This document shows positions 7,877 to 14,597 of a stretch of 24,942 bases of DNA, one piece after another. Source of the DNA: SIG598 sp045605025 (GTDB lineage Bacteria > Bacillota > Clostridia > Oscillospirales > Acutalibacteraceae); NCBI GenBank assembly GCA_045605025.1, contig JAZUPE010000034.1, positions 1-24,942 on the forward strand, read 5' to 3'. Every line of letters begins with the position of its first letter. Positions within the stretch are counted from its first letter, which is position 1. Under the pieces are notes generated by a model. That model saw only the letters and a program-made list of their open reading frames with translations, had not been told where the DNA came from and did no database searches. The translations under genes and the position numbers were made by a program.

Positions 7877-8389
7877 TCAGTATTCTCCCGTCCAGCGGCC
7901 GGTGGTGATCTCCACCGCTCTGCCCGCGGCAAGGCTTGCCGGGACGTCGAGTATGCGCTGGTTGCGGCTGCCGCGGAAATTGAGTTCAAGGCTCTTTTCC
8001 GCCATTATGAACGGTCCGTCGATGAGCACGTCGATGGCGCTCAGCAGCTCACGCTGCTCCGGTGTGCCGTTCATAAGCTGCTCAAAGGTGTAGCCCGAAT
8101 AGGAGGCGACCTCATAGCCGGAGGCTTTCAGCTCTCTTGCCAGCGCGGCAAAATCCACCGCCTGGGCAAAGGGCTCGCCGCCGGAAAAGGTCACTCCGCG
8201 GCACAGGGGATTGGAGCGCACAATCTCCGCAACCAGTTCGATATCCACCTGCGTGCCGCAGCCGAACTCCCATGTTTCGGGATTGTGGCAGCCCTCGCAG
8301 TGATGGGGGCAGCCCTGAGCAAAGACGGTAACCCGTATGCCGGGACCGTCAACGATGGAGTCGGTAACTATGCCGGAAAGATCAAGCAT
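7877..8389 (-). CDS. nrdG: Anaerobic RNR activating radical-SAM enzyme NrdG
   Basis: This 170-aa radical S-adenosylmethionine enzyme puts the glycyl radical on NrdD. The iron-sulfur cluster motif CPHHCEGC (Cys27, Cys31, Cys34) fits the CX3CX2C rule. TFSGGEPF is the SAM-binding motif, and VLIDGPF comes later, as in NrdG. The length is normal for the family. Its ATG overlaps the end of the 53-codon gene by 8 bases, so the two are probably translationally coupled. In this locus the substrate glycine of NrdG appears to lie on that small protein and not on the large NrdD. Confidence 0.95.
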   Translation of the reverse strand: MLDLSGIVTDSIVDGPGIRVTVFAQGCPHHCEGCHNPETWEFGCGTQVDIELVAEIVRSNPLCRGVTFSGGEPFAQAVDFAALARELKASGYEVASYSGYTFEQLMNGTPEQRELLSAIDVLIDGPFIMAEKSLELNFRGSRNQRILDVPASLAAGRAVEITTGRWTGEY

Positions 8390-8543
8390 TCTTGTCCAGT
8401 CCGTGCTTTACGCGGTCGCGCTCCTCGGCGCGCTTGGCGTCGTTCCACTTGTCCATGGTGCCTACGAGATATCCGGTGATGCGGCGGATGCGCTCAAAGG
8501 CGACACCCTCGCCCATTTTTTCAGACTTGGTCTTAACGGTCAT
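8382..8543 (-). CDS. Separate glycyl-radical domain of class III RNR
   Basis: This short gene encodes 53 aa and runs from an ATG at 8543, with AAGGAG correctly spaced upstream, to a TGA that overlaps nrdG. The protein contains GEGVAFERIRRITGYLVG, then NDAKRAEERDRVKHG. This matches the C-terminal end of ordinary NrdD proteins; E. coli NrdD has RRVCGYLG followed by VKRRVKH, with the radical on the Gly of the GYLG loop. Gly24 (RITGY) is therefore the predicted radical site. The 760-aa NrdD upstream lacks this loop, so the two polypeptides probably assemble into one enzyme. Being coupled to nrdG on one side and following nrdD by 39 bases on the other fits this. It could also be an extra spare-part domain like GrcA, but no second radical site is visible here. 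Confidence 0.88.
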   Translation of the reverse strand: MTVKTKSEKMGEGVAFERIRRITGYLVGTMDKWNDAKRAEERDRVKHGLDKNA

Positions 8544-8582
8544 GGTTGTTCTCCTTTTCTGCCGCTCAGACGGCGGCGGTCG

Positions 8583-10865
8583 TTATTCGATGCCCTGGAA
8601 TGCAGGCATTTCGGGATATTTCTTCCTGAGTTCTTCCACGCGCTCAAAGGGGATCATCTCGCCCTCACGGCGTCCGCAGCGGGGACAGACATCGCCGATG
8701 ATGCCAACGTAGCCACAGATGGGATCGCGGTCAACGGGGTGGATGATGCTGCCGTAGCCGATGCCGAAGTCGAGCATGCAGCGGACAACTGCCTCAAAGG
8801 CTTCCACATTGTGGGCGGTGTCGCCGTCCAGCTCGACGTAGCTGATGTGTCCGGCGTTGCACAGCGCGTGGTAGGGCGCCTCCAGACGGATCTTGTCATA
8901 GACGGAGATCTCATGCCACACGGGAATGTGGAAGGAGTTGGTGTAATACTCCCGGTCGGTGACGTTCTTGATGCGGCCGTAGCGCTTCTGATCCATGCGG
9001 ATGAAGCGTCCGGAAAGTCCTTCGGCAGGGGTGGCAAGGAGGGAGAAGTTCATCTTCAGCGCCTGAGACTTGCGGTCGCAGTAGTCACGCATGAAGCCGA
9101 CGATTTCCAGACCCTTCTTCTGCAGCTCCTCGCTTGCGCCGTGGTGACCGCCGTAGAGAGCGGTCAGCGACTCGGCAAGTCCGATGAAGCCGATGGAAAG
9201 GGTACCGTGCTTGAGCACTTCGGACAGATCGTCCTGAGTGGTCAGTGTATCGGAATCCAGCCACACACCCTGTCCCATAAGGAAAGGGAAGTTGAAGGTA
9301 CGCTTGCTTGCCTGAATCTCAAAGCGATCAAGCAGCTGCTGTGCCACCAGTTCCAGCATGGCCTCCAGCTTTTCGTAGAAAACCTTCTCGTCGCCCTTTG
9401 CTTCGATGGCGATACGGGGCAGGTTGATGGAGGTGAAGGACAGATTGCCTCGGGAATAGGCGATCTCACGGGTGGGATCGTAAACGTTGCCCATGACGCG
9501 GGTGCGGCAGCCCATGGTGGCAACCTCGGTTTCGGGGCGTCCGGGAACGTAATACTGCAGGTTGAAAGGAGAATCAAGGAAAGTATAGTTGGGGAACAGG
9601 CGCTTGGCGCTGACCCTCATGCTCAGACGGAACAGATCGTAGTTGGGATCGGTCTCGTTGTAGTTGACGCCTTCCTTGACCTTGAATATATGAATCGGGA
9701 AAATGCAGGTCTCGCCGTGACCCAGACCGGCATCAAGAGCCAGCAGGATGTTGCGGATAATCATGCGTCCCTCAGGTGTGGTGTCGGTACCGTAGTTGAT
9801 GGAGGAGAAGGGAGTCTGTGCACCAGCGCGGGAATGCATGGTGTTCAGGTTGTGCACAAAGCCCTCCATGGACTGATAGGTGTCGCGCTCGGTCTTGCGT
9901 GCAGCTCTGCCGCGGGAACGGGTGATGATGCCCAGCATACGCCCGGCGGTATCGCCGTACTTTTCTGCAAGCAGTCCGGCAACGCAGGGGTCGAAGCCCT
10001 CACCGTTTTCCAGACGGGCGGTCTCGCCGGTGGTCTCCTCAGCCTTGGCAACGATTTCCTTGACATCGTCAATGATGCCGTCCAGATCAAAGGCATCCTC
10101 AACGGCCTCAGCCAGCTTGCGGATGTATGCCTTGCGGTAGGTCTTGGCAACGCCCTCGGCCATGCCGTAATCGAAGTTGGGTATGGACTGACCGCCGTGC
10201 TGGTCGTTCTGATTGGACTGGATGGCGATGGCTGCCAGCGCGGCGTAGCTCTGGATGCTGTTGGGCTCGCGCAGGTAGCCGTGGCCGGTGGAGAAGCCGT
10301 CCTTGAACAGCTTGGTTATATCGATCTGACAGCAGGTGGTTGTCAGAGAATAGAAATCAAAGTCATGAATGTGGATGTCGCCCTCGCGGTAGGCCTTGGC
10401 GTGCTCGGGACGGAGCAGATACATCTCGTTGTATGCCTTTGCGCCAGCGGAGCCGATCTGCAGCATGGAGCCCATGGCAGTGTTGCCGTCGATGTTGGCA
10501 TTGTCGCGCTTCATGTCGCTCTTGCGCGCATCGGTATTGGTGATTTCCTCGATGGTGCGGATAAGGCTGGTGTTGGCCTCACGGGCACGGGTACGGGTGG
10601 CGCGGTAGAGAATATATGCCTTTGCGGTGGCACTGAAGCCATGATTCATCAGCTGGCGCTCAACGGCATCCTGTATAAGCTCGATGCTGGGTGCATCGCT
10701 GTTGAGCTGATTTTCCAGTTCGCGCTGCACGTCGTTGGCAACGCGGACGGCGTCGTTGGCATCACCCTCGCGAGTGGCCTCGAGAGCGCGGAGAATTGCC
10801 GCGGCAATCTTGTTCTGGTCGTATAAAACAACGCGTCCATCGCGTTTGGTAATGCTGTGGATCAT
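8583..10865 (-). CDS. nrdD: Anaerobic ribonucleoside-triphosphate reductase large chain
   Basis: This 760-aa class III ribonucleotide reductase makes deoxynucleotides without oxygen. Residues 1 to about 95 form an ATP-cone (ITKRDGRVVLYDQNKIAAAILRA), the activity-control site. The barrel domain follows. MGCRTRVMGN carries Cys453, at the place expected for the thiyl-radical cysteine of the finger loop. The C-terminus has CGYVG and CPRCGR, three cysteines of the zinc ribbon, with Asp where the first cysteine of a CX2C pair would be. It then reads GEMIPFERVEELRKKYPEMPAFQGIE and stops. The glycyl-radical loop that should follow is missing and is supplied by the next gene. The start ATG has an AGAGGG site. 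Putative NrdR boxes lie upstream. Confidence 0.95.
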   Translation of the reverse strand: MIHSITKRDGRVVLYDQNKIAAAILRALEATREGDANDAVRVANDVQRELENQLNSDAPSIELIQDAVERQLMNHGFSATAKAYILYRATRTRAREANTSLIRTIEEITNTDARKSDMKRDNANIDGNTAMGSMLQIGSAGAKAYNEMYLLRPEHAKAYREGDIHIHDFDFYSLTTTCCQIDITKLFKDGFSTGHGYLREPNSIQSYAALAAIAIQSNQNDQHGGQSIPNFDYGMAEGVAKTYRKAYIRKLAEAVEDAFDLDGIIDDVKEIVAKAEETTGETARLENGEGFDPCVAGLLAEKYGDTAGRMLGIITRSRGRAARKTERDTYQSMEGFVHNLNTMHSRAGAQTPFSSINYGTDTTPEGRMIIRNILLALDAGLGHGETCIFPIHIFKVKEGVNYNETDPNYDLFRLSMRVSAKRLFPNYTFLDSPFNLQYYVPGRPETEVATMGCRTRVMGNVYDPTREIAYSRGNLSFTSINLPRIAIEAKGDEKVFYEKLEAMLELVAQQLLDRFEIQASKRTFNFPFLMGQGVWLDSDTLTTQDDLSEVLKHGTLSIGFIGLAESLTALYGGHHGASEELQKKGLEIVGFMRDYCDRKSQALKMNFSLLATPAEGLSGRFIRMDQKRYGRIKNVTDREYYTNSFHIPVWHEISVYDKIRLEAPYHALCNAGHISYVELDGDTAHNVEAFEAVVRCMLDFGIGYGSIIHPVDRDPICGYVGIIGDVCPRCGRREGEMIPFERVEELRKKYPEMPAFQGIE

Positions 10866-10898
10866 GGTGCGTCAGTCCCTCTTTCCTGATATTCAGCC

Positions 10899-10988
10899 AA
10901 ACTATATCTGGTGGCTACATATTGTGTCACTCAAATAATTAACCACATATTGTGCCAAAAGTCAAGACTGACACACTATAAATATGGC
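10899..10988. promoter_or_regulatory. Cluster of NrdR-box-like sites upstream of nrdD
   Basis: The NrdR consensus is ACACWATATATWGTGT. On the minus strand ACACAATATGTAGCCA (10912-10927) and GCACAATATGTGGTTA (10940-10955) match 12 and 11 of 16 positions. On the plus strand ACACTATAAATATGGC (10973-10988) matches 12, and 10899-10914 also resembles the consensus. The last two plus-strand positions, 10940 and 10973, are 33 bases apart, close to the three-turn spacing usual for paired NrdR boxes. The nrdR gene itself is not in this window. Confidence 0.55.
10937..10965 (-). promoter_or_regulatory. Candidate nrdD promoter
   Basis: Minus-strand TTGACT, 17 bases, TTAATT, with a TGG just before the -10 that gives an extended -10. 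The -10 is weak. An NrdR-like box (10940-10955) fills the spacer, as expected for a repressed nrd promoter. Confidence 0.45.
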
Positions 10989-11118
10989 ACGCAGGATATT
11001 ATTTTACTCTGTTATATAATTCCGTGTTGTTGCATTTTGTTTTCCACCGTCACTTTGTATGTTTTACACATTGTTTCTTTGTGCGAAATGCGATTGGGCA
11101 CTTTAATTCGTCAGTGAG

Positions 11119-11159
11119 AAAAAACAATCCCCACCGACAACTTGTTGTGCCGATGGGGA
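11119..11159 (-). terminator. Terminator of the AraC-type gene
   Basis: On the minus strand TCCCCATCGGCA pairs with the later GTCGGTGGGGA (12 bp including G-U pairs), followed by TTGTTTTTTC. It lies 19 bases after the stop of the regulator gene. The 313-base gap 10866-11178 holds this hairpin and the nrd control region; I see no gene in it. Confidence 0.8.
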
Positions 11160-11178
11160 CAAATACTACATATTGTAA

Positions 11179-12147
11179 TCACGCCCTGCGCACGGGGCGG
11201 ACGTATTTCCAGAAGCGTTTGCAGTCGTGGTAGAAATAGAACACTCTGCCGGGCGCGGTGTCAAGGATATATCCGGAAGCGGCATAATCGAACTCTTTCA
11301 TCGCTGCCTCAATCTTTGCTTCCACCGCGGCGTTTTCCGTTTCGAAATCAAAGGGGCCGTGCTCAAACACAATATATTCGCCCTCGGGAACGTCCATGAG
11401 CATCATCTGTTCGGGCACCTCTCCGTCGTAATCCGCCGGCAGCCGCACACCGTAGCTTTCGGCAAGAGGAATTCCCCAGCTGCAGATTCTGCCCTCCGGC
11501 TCGTTGATGAACGCCATCACCTGACCGCTGCCGCTGTCGGCTTCACTGCCGCCGTTGTCGTCCAGTTTGCCGGTGATGCTGTCCAGCAGACCGCAGATTG
11601 TTTCGCAGTCCTGTCCGGGAATCAGGCTCTGTTTCTGCCAGAAATCCCAGTAACCGATGCTCTCATAATTTCTGATGTGCAGAAATTTATGCGCCGGAAT
11701 GTTGATAAAATAGGTTTTGACCTCTCCCGCAGATGCACTCATGTTAAACTCTCCCGTGTCTAAAAGATAGCAGTCAAAAGGACGGATTACAGTTCTCAGC
11801 ACCACCGGCACCGGATGCCTGCGGTATTCCGCAGGGTTGATGCCGTACGCCTCCCTGAACGCCCGTGTCAGCGCCTCATGCGAGGAAAAACCGTGATCCA
11901 GAGCGATCTCCAGCAAGGGCTTATCGGTATCGCGCACGGCTTTGAGCGCAAAAGCAAGTCTGCGGTAACGCAGATAATCCCGGAACTGCAAGCCGGATAT
12001 CTCCCGGAACTTACGCGAGAAATGATATTCGGAATAGCCCAGTTCACCGGCAATGGACTGCAGTGTCAGTTGCTCGTCGGCGCGGCTTCTGAGGTGCTCG
12101 TCGATCCTGCCGATGATGGTCTGGATGTGTCGGTTCCACTCGTTCAT
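11179..12147 (-). CDS. AraC-family regulator with GyrI-like effector domain
   Basis: This 322-aa protein has its AraC DNA-binding domain at the N-terminus, residues 5-110, with both helix-turn-helix units visible (LTLQSIAGELGYSEYHFSRKF and LLEIALDHGFSSHEALTRAFR, ending in YGINPAEYRR). Residues about 115-320 form a GyrI-like ligand-binding domain, ending in VFYFYHDCKRFWKYVRPVRRA. This is the Rob/SoxS-like arrangement of drug- or stress-sensing activators. AGGAG lies seven bases before the ATG. It is monocistronic, with no obvious target next to it. It is the second GyrI-type protein in the window, and its effector cannot be read from the sequence. Confidence 0.92.
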   Translation of the reverse strand: MNEWNRHIQTIIGRIDEHLRSRADEQLTLQSIAGELGYSEYHFSRKFREISGLQFRDYLRYRRLAFALKAVRDTDKPLLEIALDHGFSSHEALTRAFREAYGINPAEYRRHPVPVVLRTVIRPFDCYLLDTGEFNMSASAGEVKTYFINIPAHKFLHIRNYESIGYWDFWQKQSLIPGQDCETICGLLDSITGKLDDNGGSEADSGSGQVMAFINEPEGRICSWGIPLAESYGVRLPADYDGEVPEQMMLMDVPEGEYIVFEHGPFDFETENAAVEAKIEAAMKEFDYAASGYILDTAPGRVFYFYHDCKRFWKYVRPVRRA

Positions 12148-12331
12148 TCGCTGTCTCCTTCCGGCTGCTTCATGGATATTTTATCACAGACATGGACGCG
12201 CGCGCTTGACGCGGATTGCGGTGTTGATGGAGAAAATGAGCATTCTGCTTCCGGACTGTGCGCATTTTTCGCCTTGCTGATGTGAACAGCGGTATAGCGA
12301 GTCCAGCAGATCACTCCCGCAGATAACAAAG

Positions 12332-12370
12332 CGGGCCACACTGCCGGCGTTTCGTCCGCGGTGTGGCCCG
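12332..12370 (-). terminator. Hairpin terminator after the repeat-tail gene
   Basis: CGGGCCACAC (12332-12341) and GTGTGGCCCG (12361-12370) form a perfect 10-bp stem. On the minus strand it is followed by CTTTGTT, a poor U tract; on the plus strand by GTTGTTTCTT. It lies about 50 bases after the gene at 12420. Confidence 0.65.
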
Positions 12371-12419
12371 GTTGTTTCTTATTCTCCGTGGGCAGATCGG
12401 ATATATGTGCTTGCAGCGC

Positions 12420-13088
12420 TTATTCGGCAGGCTGCTCAACGGAAGCCTCGGCGGGCTGCTCGACGGGAACCTCGTCGGGCTGCTCAACGGAAGCCTCGGC
12501 GGGCTGCTCAGCGGGAACCTCGGCAGGCTGCTCGACAGGAGCCTTGACAGGCTGCTCAACGGGAACCTCGGCGGGCTGCTCGACAGGAGCCTCAGCGGGC
12601 TGCTCAACGGGAGCCTCGGGAGCGGCTTTTGCCTGCTTGATGTTCTTGAAAACATTCTTCACAAACGAGAAAGCGCCTGCAATACAAAGCAGCAGACCGA
12701 TGATCAAGTCTTTAATATATGCTCCGGCAACCTCGCCGTCCTTGAGGAATTCGGGGGCAATTTTAACCGCATCGATAAAGGATATGGGAGCGCTGTCCTT
12801 AAATGCCTTGTATACATCAAAGCACAGGCACAGATACCACGCCAGAGCCATAACCAGCACAGCGGCAAGAGCCGAGATAATGATGCCCTTTATGCTGATC
12901 TTTTTTGCGAAAATTGTGTAGCCCGTGATGGCGCAGACGATGCCCACCAGACCGCTGATCCCTGCCAGAAAACCGATCTGATACAGGACAAACCAGCAGA
13001 TTCCTCCGGCGAGAGAAAACAGCAGGGCACCGATAATGCCTGCAAGAACATTTTCTTTTTTCGGGGCGGCCTTGACATTGTTGCTCAT
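12420..13088 (-). CDS. Membrane protein with octapeptide-repeat tail
   Basis: I place the start at the ATG at 13088 because AGGAGG lies seven bases before it and a consensus promoter lies just upstream. A reading from 13211 would begin upstream of that promoter. The 222-aa product has about four membrane segments (near residues 16-38, 40-60, 68-92 and 122-145), a short amphipathic stretch between, and then a C-terminal tail of eight octapeptides of the type EAPVEQPA, rich in Pro and Glu. I do not recognise the family. The acidic, proline-rich tail probably extends into the cytoplasm or wall as a spacer or interaction region. It is a single-gene unit. Confidence 0.82.
   Translation of the reverse strand: MSNNVKAAPKKENVLAGIIGALLFSLAGGICWFVLYQIGFLAGISGLVGIVCAITGYTIFAKKISIKGIIISALAAVLVMALAWYLCLCFDVYKAFKDSAPISFIDAVKIAPEFLKDGEVAGAYIKDLIIGLLLCIAGAFSFVKNVFKNIKQAKAAPEAPVEQPAEAPVEQPAEVPVEQPVKAPVEQPAEVPAEQPAEASVEQPDEVPVEQPAEASVEQPAE
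12426..12617 (-). repeat. Eight 24-bp tandem repeats, (E-[AV]-[PS]-V-E-Q-P-A)8
   Basis: There are eight in-frame 24-base units coding octapeptides, with only a few substitutions (EVPVEQPV, KAPVEQPA, EVPAEQPA, EASVEQPD among them). The units differ by small scattered changes, so copy number probably changes by slippage or recombination. Confidence 0.9.
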
Positions 13089-13128
13089 AATGATGCCTCC
13101 TGATAATGTGATGGTTCTGTTATGGCCA

Positions 13129-13157
13129 ATTATACAGGCCGGACCGAAAAATGTCAA
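13129..13157 (-). promoter_or_regulatory. Consensus promoter of the repeat-tail gene
   Basis: Minus strand TTGACA, 17 bases, TATAAT: a perfect sigma-A consensus, about 40 bases before the ATG at 13088. It also argues against the longer reading of that gene. Confidence 0.9.
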
Positions 13158-13459
13158 CACAGTGATTTTATTCCGCGACGGCTTCAGCGTGAAGCATCTG
13201 CCTTGTTTCAAAGCGACGCCGGTTCTGTTCTTTCATGGCGCCGCTTTGGTTGTCCGGTGTGCCGGCAGTGTCAGAATTTCGGTCGGTTGCGGATTCTCCC
13301 GTAACTGCCAAACCCGGAAAAGCATAAATCAAAACACAAAACCCGTCGAAAACGTGATGCTTTCAACGGGTTTTGGTTGCGAAAGAGTAACCAAACGGAG
13401 CAGAACAGGGGTAAAAGTAACCAAAAGTAGTGTATCGGCTCTGTTCGGTAAATTGGAAT
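13158..13459. other. Non-coding gap, no gene seen
   Basis: About 300 bases without a convincing gene. The only clear structure is the inverted repeat at 13338-13374. Short related strings such as GTAACCAAA recur at 13387-13395 and 13416-13424 and may be remnants of a repeat. A plus-strand reading frame crosses it but lacks a ribosome binding site and any recognisable content. Confidence 0.5.
13338..13374 (-). terminator. Inverted repeat, probable terminator of the small-gene pair
   Basis: AAAACCCGT (13338-13346) and ACGGGTTTT (13366-13374) are perfectly complementary. After one mismatch GAAA/TTTC extends the stem. On the minus strand it is followed by GTGTTTTGATTT. It lies about 85 bases after the 55-aa gene. 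Confidence 0.55.
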
Positions 13460-13627
13460 TTACCTGTTTTCTTTATCTTGTTTGGAAACCAGAATGATTG
13501 AAGAGACAAGCAAAGCAACACCAAGAGTGAAAAATACACACCCTATTACAGTATTTAACTGATTAGCAAAAAAGCCAATCATTCCAGCACCAGCAGCACA
13601 GCAAATCACTTGAAACACCTTTTTCAT
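13460..13627 (-). CDS. Small two-helix membrane protein, 55 aa
   Basis: This short gene has GGAGGG six bases before its ATG at 13627 and ends in TAA. The product begins MKKVFQVICCAAGAGMIGFF and has two hydrophobic stretches (residues 4-20 and 25-47), ending SKQDKENR. I do not recognise it. It follows the DUF3784-like gene by 36 bases and shares its AT-rich composition, so the two are probably one transcript. Confidence 0.7.
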   Translation of the reverse strand: MKKVFQVICCAAGAGMIGFFANQLNTVIGCVFFTLGVALLVSSIILVSKQDKENR

Positions 13628-13663
13628 ATAATTCCCTCCAACAAATTATAGTTTGTAATGAAT

Positions 13664-13996
13664 TTACTGTTGTTTATCATTTTTCTTAATTGTTATGCTT
13701 GATACAATAGCATAGGTGATAGTAATTATAATAACTGCTACCACTATGTAAAAAATCCAACTTACTTTAAGAAGTGTGGCGAGAGCATTTAATAAAAAAA
13801 TCAAACCAAGCAATAAAAAAACAATAGCTGATTGGCGATAATGTGGCTTTTTATTCATTTTTTCTCGTTCTTGCTTAGATGCATAAATGTAGGCATTATT
13901 AAAAAGAATGCCTTTTTCCATAAAAGAACGGACACTCATAATAAACGCAAATATGGATATTGCGAAAAGAATGCTTGCCGCAATAATTTCTTTCAT
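13664..13996 (-). CDS. DUF3784-like small membrane protein
   Basis: This 110-aa protein has three hydrophobic segments (residues 3-23, 58-76 and 79-100). The first loop carries EKGILFNNAYIYASKQEREKMNKKPHYRQ, a pattern I associate with DUF3784-type proteins of Firmicutes. Function is unknown. The start ATG has GGAGG nine bases upstream and a consensus promoter behind it. Codon use is very AT-rich compared with neighbours, a sign of recent acquisition. Confidence 0.75.
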   Translation of the reverse strand: MKEIIAASILFAISIFAFIMSVRSFMEKGILFNNAYIYASKQEREKMNKKPHYRQSAIVFLLLGLIFLLNALATLLKVSWIFYIVVAVIIITITYAIVSSITIKKNDKQQ

Positions 13997-14034
13997 TAAT
14001 AATAACCTCCGTCAAATTCTTATTTTTCGAACTG

Positions 14035-14063
14035 ATTATAGCATAAAATTTGTTGAAATTCAA
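14035..14063 (-). promoter_or_regulatory. Promoter of the AT-rich gene pair
   Basis: Minus strand TTGAAT, 17 bases, TATAAT, with TGC just before the -10 (extended -10). It lies about 38 bases before the ATG at 13996 and directly next to the hairpin repeat. Confidence 0.85.
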
Positions 14064-14069
14064 TTATTA

Positions 14070-14231
14070 GTGAAGTTTGGCTCTGCCAAGTGAAGCAGCG
14101 GCGATGCCGCCGTGAAGTATTGTGCTTCGCACGATGTGAAGTTAAGTGTGCCACCCGCGCCCGCAGGCACTTCACTGCGCAGCAACTTCACGATGCGTTA
14201 GCATCGCTTATCGTGCCGCAAGGCACACTTA
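14070..14231. repeat. Compound hairpin repeat with GTGAAG spacers
   Basis: About 160 bases are built of short hairpins (TTGGC-TCT-GCCAA, GCGGC-GAT-GCCGC, GTGC-TTC-GCAC, GATGC-GTTA-GCATC, GTGCC-GCAA-GGCAC). They are joined by GTGAAG in the left half and by the complement CTTCAC in the right half. TAAGTGTGCC (14143-14152) is repeated inverted as GGCACACTTA (14222-14231). No reading frame is present. Similar hairpin arrays occur in gut Firmicutes intergenic regions as far as I recall; this copy sits between the tRNA pair and the AT-rich genes. Confidence 0.75.
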
Positions 14232-14235
14232 GTTG

Positions 14236-14276
14236 AAAAGAACCCACACTTGTCGTAGACAAATGTGGGTTCTTTT
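14236..14276 (-). terminator. Terminator of the tRNA-Thr/tRNA-Tyr unit
   Basis: AAAAGAACCCACA (14236-14248) and TGTGGGTTCTTTT (14264-14276) form a perfect 13-bp stem. On the minus strand the second arm ends in TTTT directly after tRNA-Tyr, as expected for a rho-independent terminator. Confidence 0.88.
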
Positions 14277-14277
14277 C

Positions 14278-14362
14278 TGGTGGGAGAGGGTGGATTCGAA
14301 CCACCGAAGTCGTCGACAACAGATTTACAGTCTGCCCCCTTTGGCCACTCGGGAACTCTCCC
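14278..14362 (-). tRNA. tRNA-Tyr (GTA)
   Basis: Read on the minus strand, the acceptor GGGAGAG pairs with CTCTCCC, the anticodon loop is CTGTAAA with anticodon GTA, and a long variable arm makes it class II, as bacterial tRNA-Tyr should be. GGTTCGAATCC forms the T arm. CCA is encoded, giving 85 bases. Confidence 0.96.
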
Positions 14363-14381
14363 ATATTCGGTTGTACAGCGG

Positions 14382-14457
14382 TGGAGCTGGTGGACGGACT
14401 TGAACCCCCGACCTGCTGATTACAAATCAGCTGCTCTACCAACTGAGCTACACCAGC
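14382..14457 (-). tRNA. tRNA-Thr (TGT)
   Basis: The minus strand folds as a 76-base tRNA with acceptor GCTGGTG/CACCAGC, D-arm AGCTCAGTTGGTAGAGC, anticodon stem GCTGA/TCAGC around TTTGTAA (anticodon TGT), T-arm GGGTTCAAGTCC and encoded CCA. It lies 19 bases before tRNA-Tyr and is transcribed with it. Confidence 0.96.
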
Positions 14458-14496
14458 ATTACCACTCAATCGCGGCGCTTTGTGCGGCGCTCAATT

Positions 14497-14525
14497 AATA
14501 TACAATATCCGCAAGCAAATGTCAA
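14497..14525 (-). promoter_or_regulatory. Consensus promoter of the tRNA pair
   Basis: Minus strand TTGACA, 17 bases, TATATT, ending 40 bases before tRNA-Thr. This is a strong stable-RNA promoter. Confidence 0.9.
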
Positions 14526-14597
14526 GCATTATTTTGCGGATTTTTGAAAAAACATTCCGTCGCCGTCAATTTCGCGGTAAATTCCCGCCGAATGCGA

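Noticed and set aside
8337..10826. 829-codon plus-strand frame opposite nrdD
   Set aside because: Antisense shadow of a GC-biased conserved gene; composition is Gly/Val/His-rich with no recognisable motif.
11128..11175. TACATATTGTA string near 11166 resembling the nrd boxes
   Set aside because: Only a short AT-rich match, away from any promoter and beside a terminator; most likely chance.
12426..12617. 24-base repeats considered as a CRISPR array
   Set aside because: Units are directly adjacent without spacers and keep a reading frame, so they are a coding tandem repeat.
13036..13497. 153-codon plus-strand frame in the gap after the repeat-tail gene
   Set aside because: It starts inside that gene, overlaps the end of the 55-aa gene, and contains the promoter and an inverted repeat; no signals of its own.
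14070..14231. Hairpin array considered as a CRISPR or an integron attachment site
   Set aside because: Repeat units are short hairpins of differing sequence without regular spacers, cas genes or an integrase nearby.
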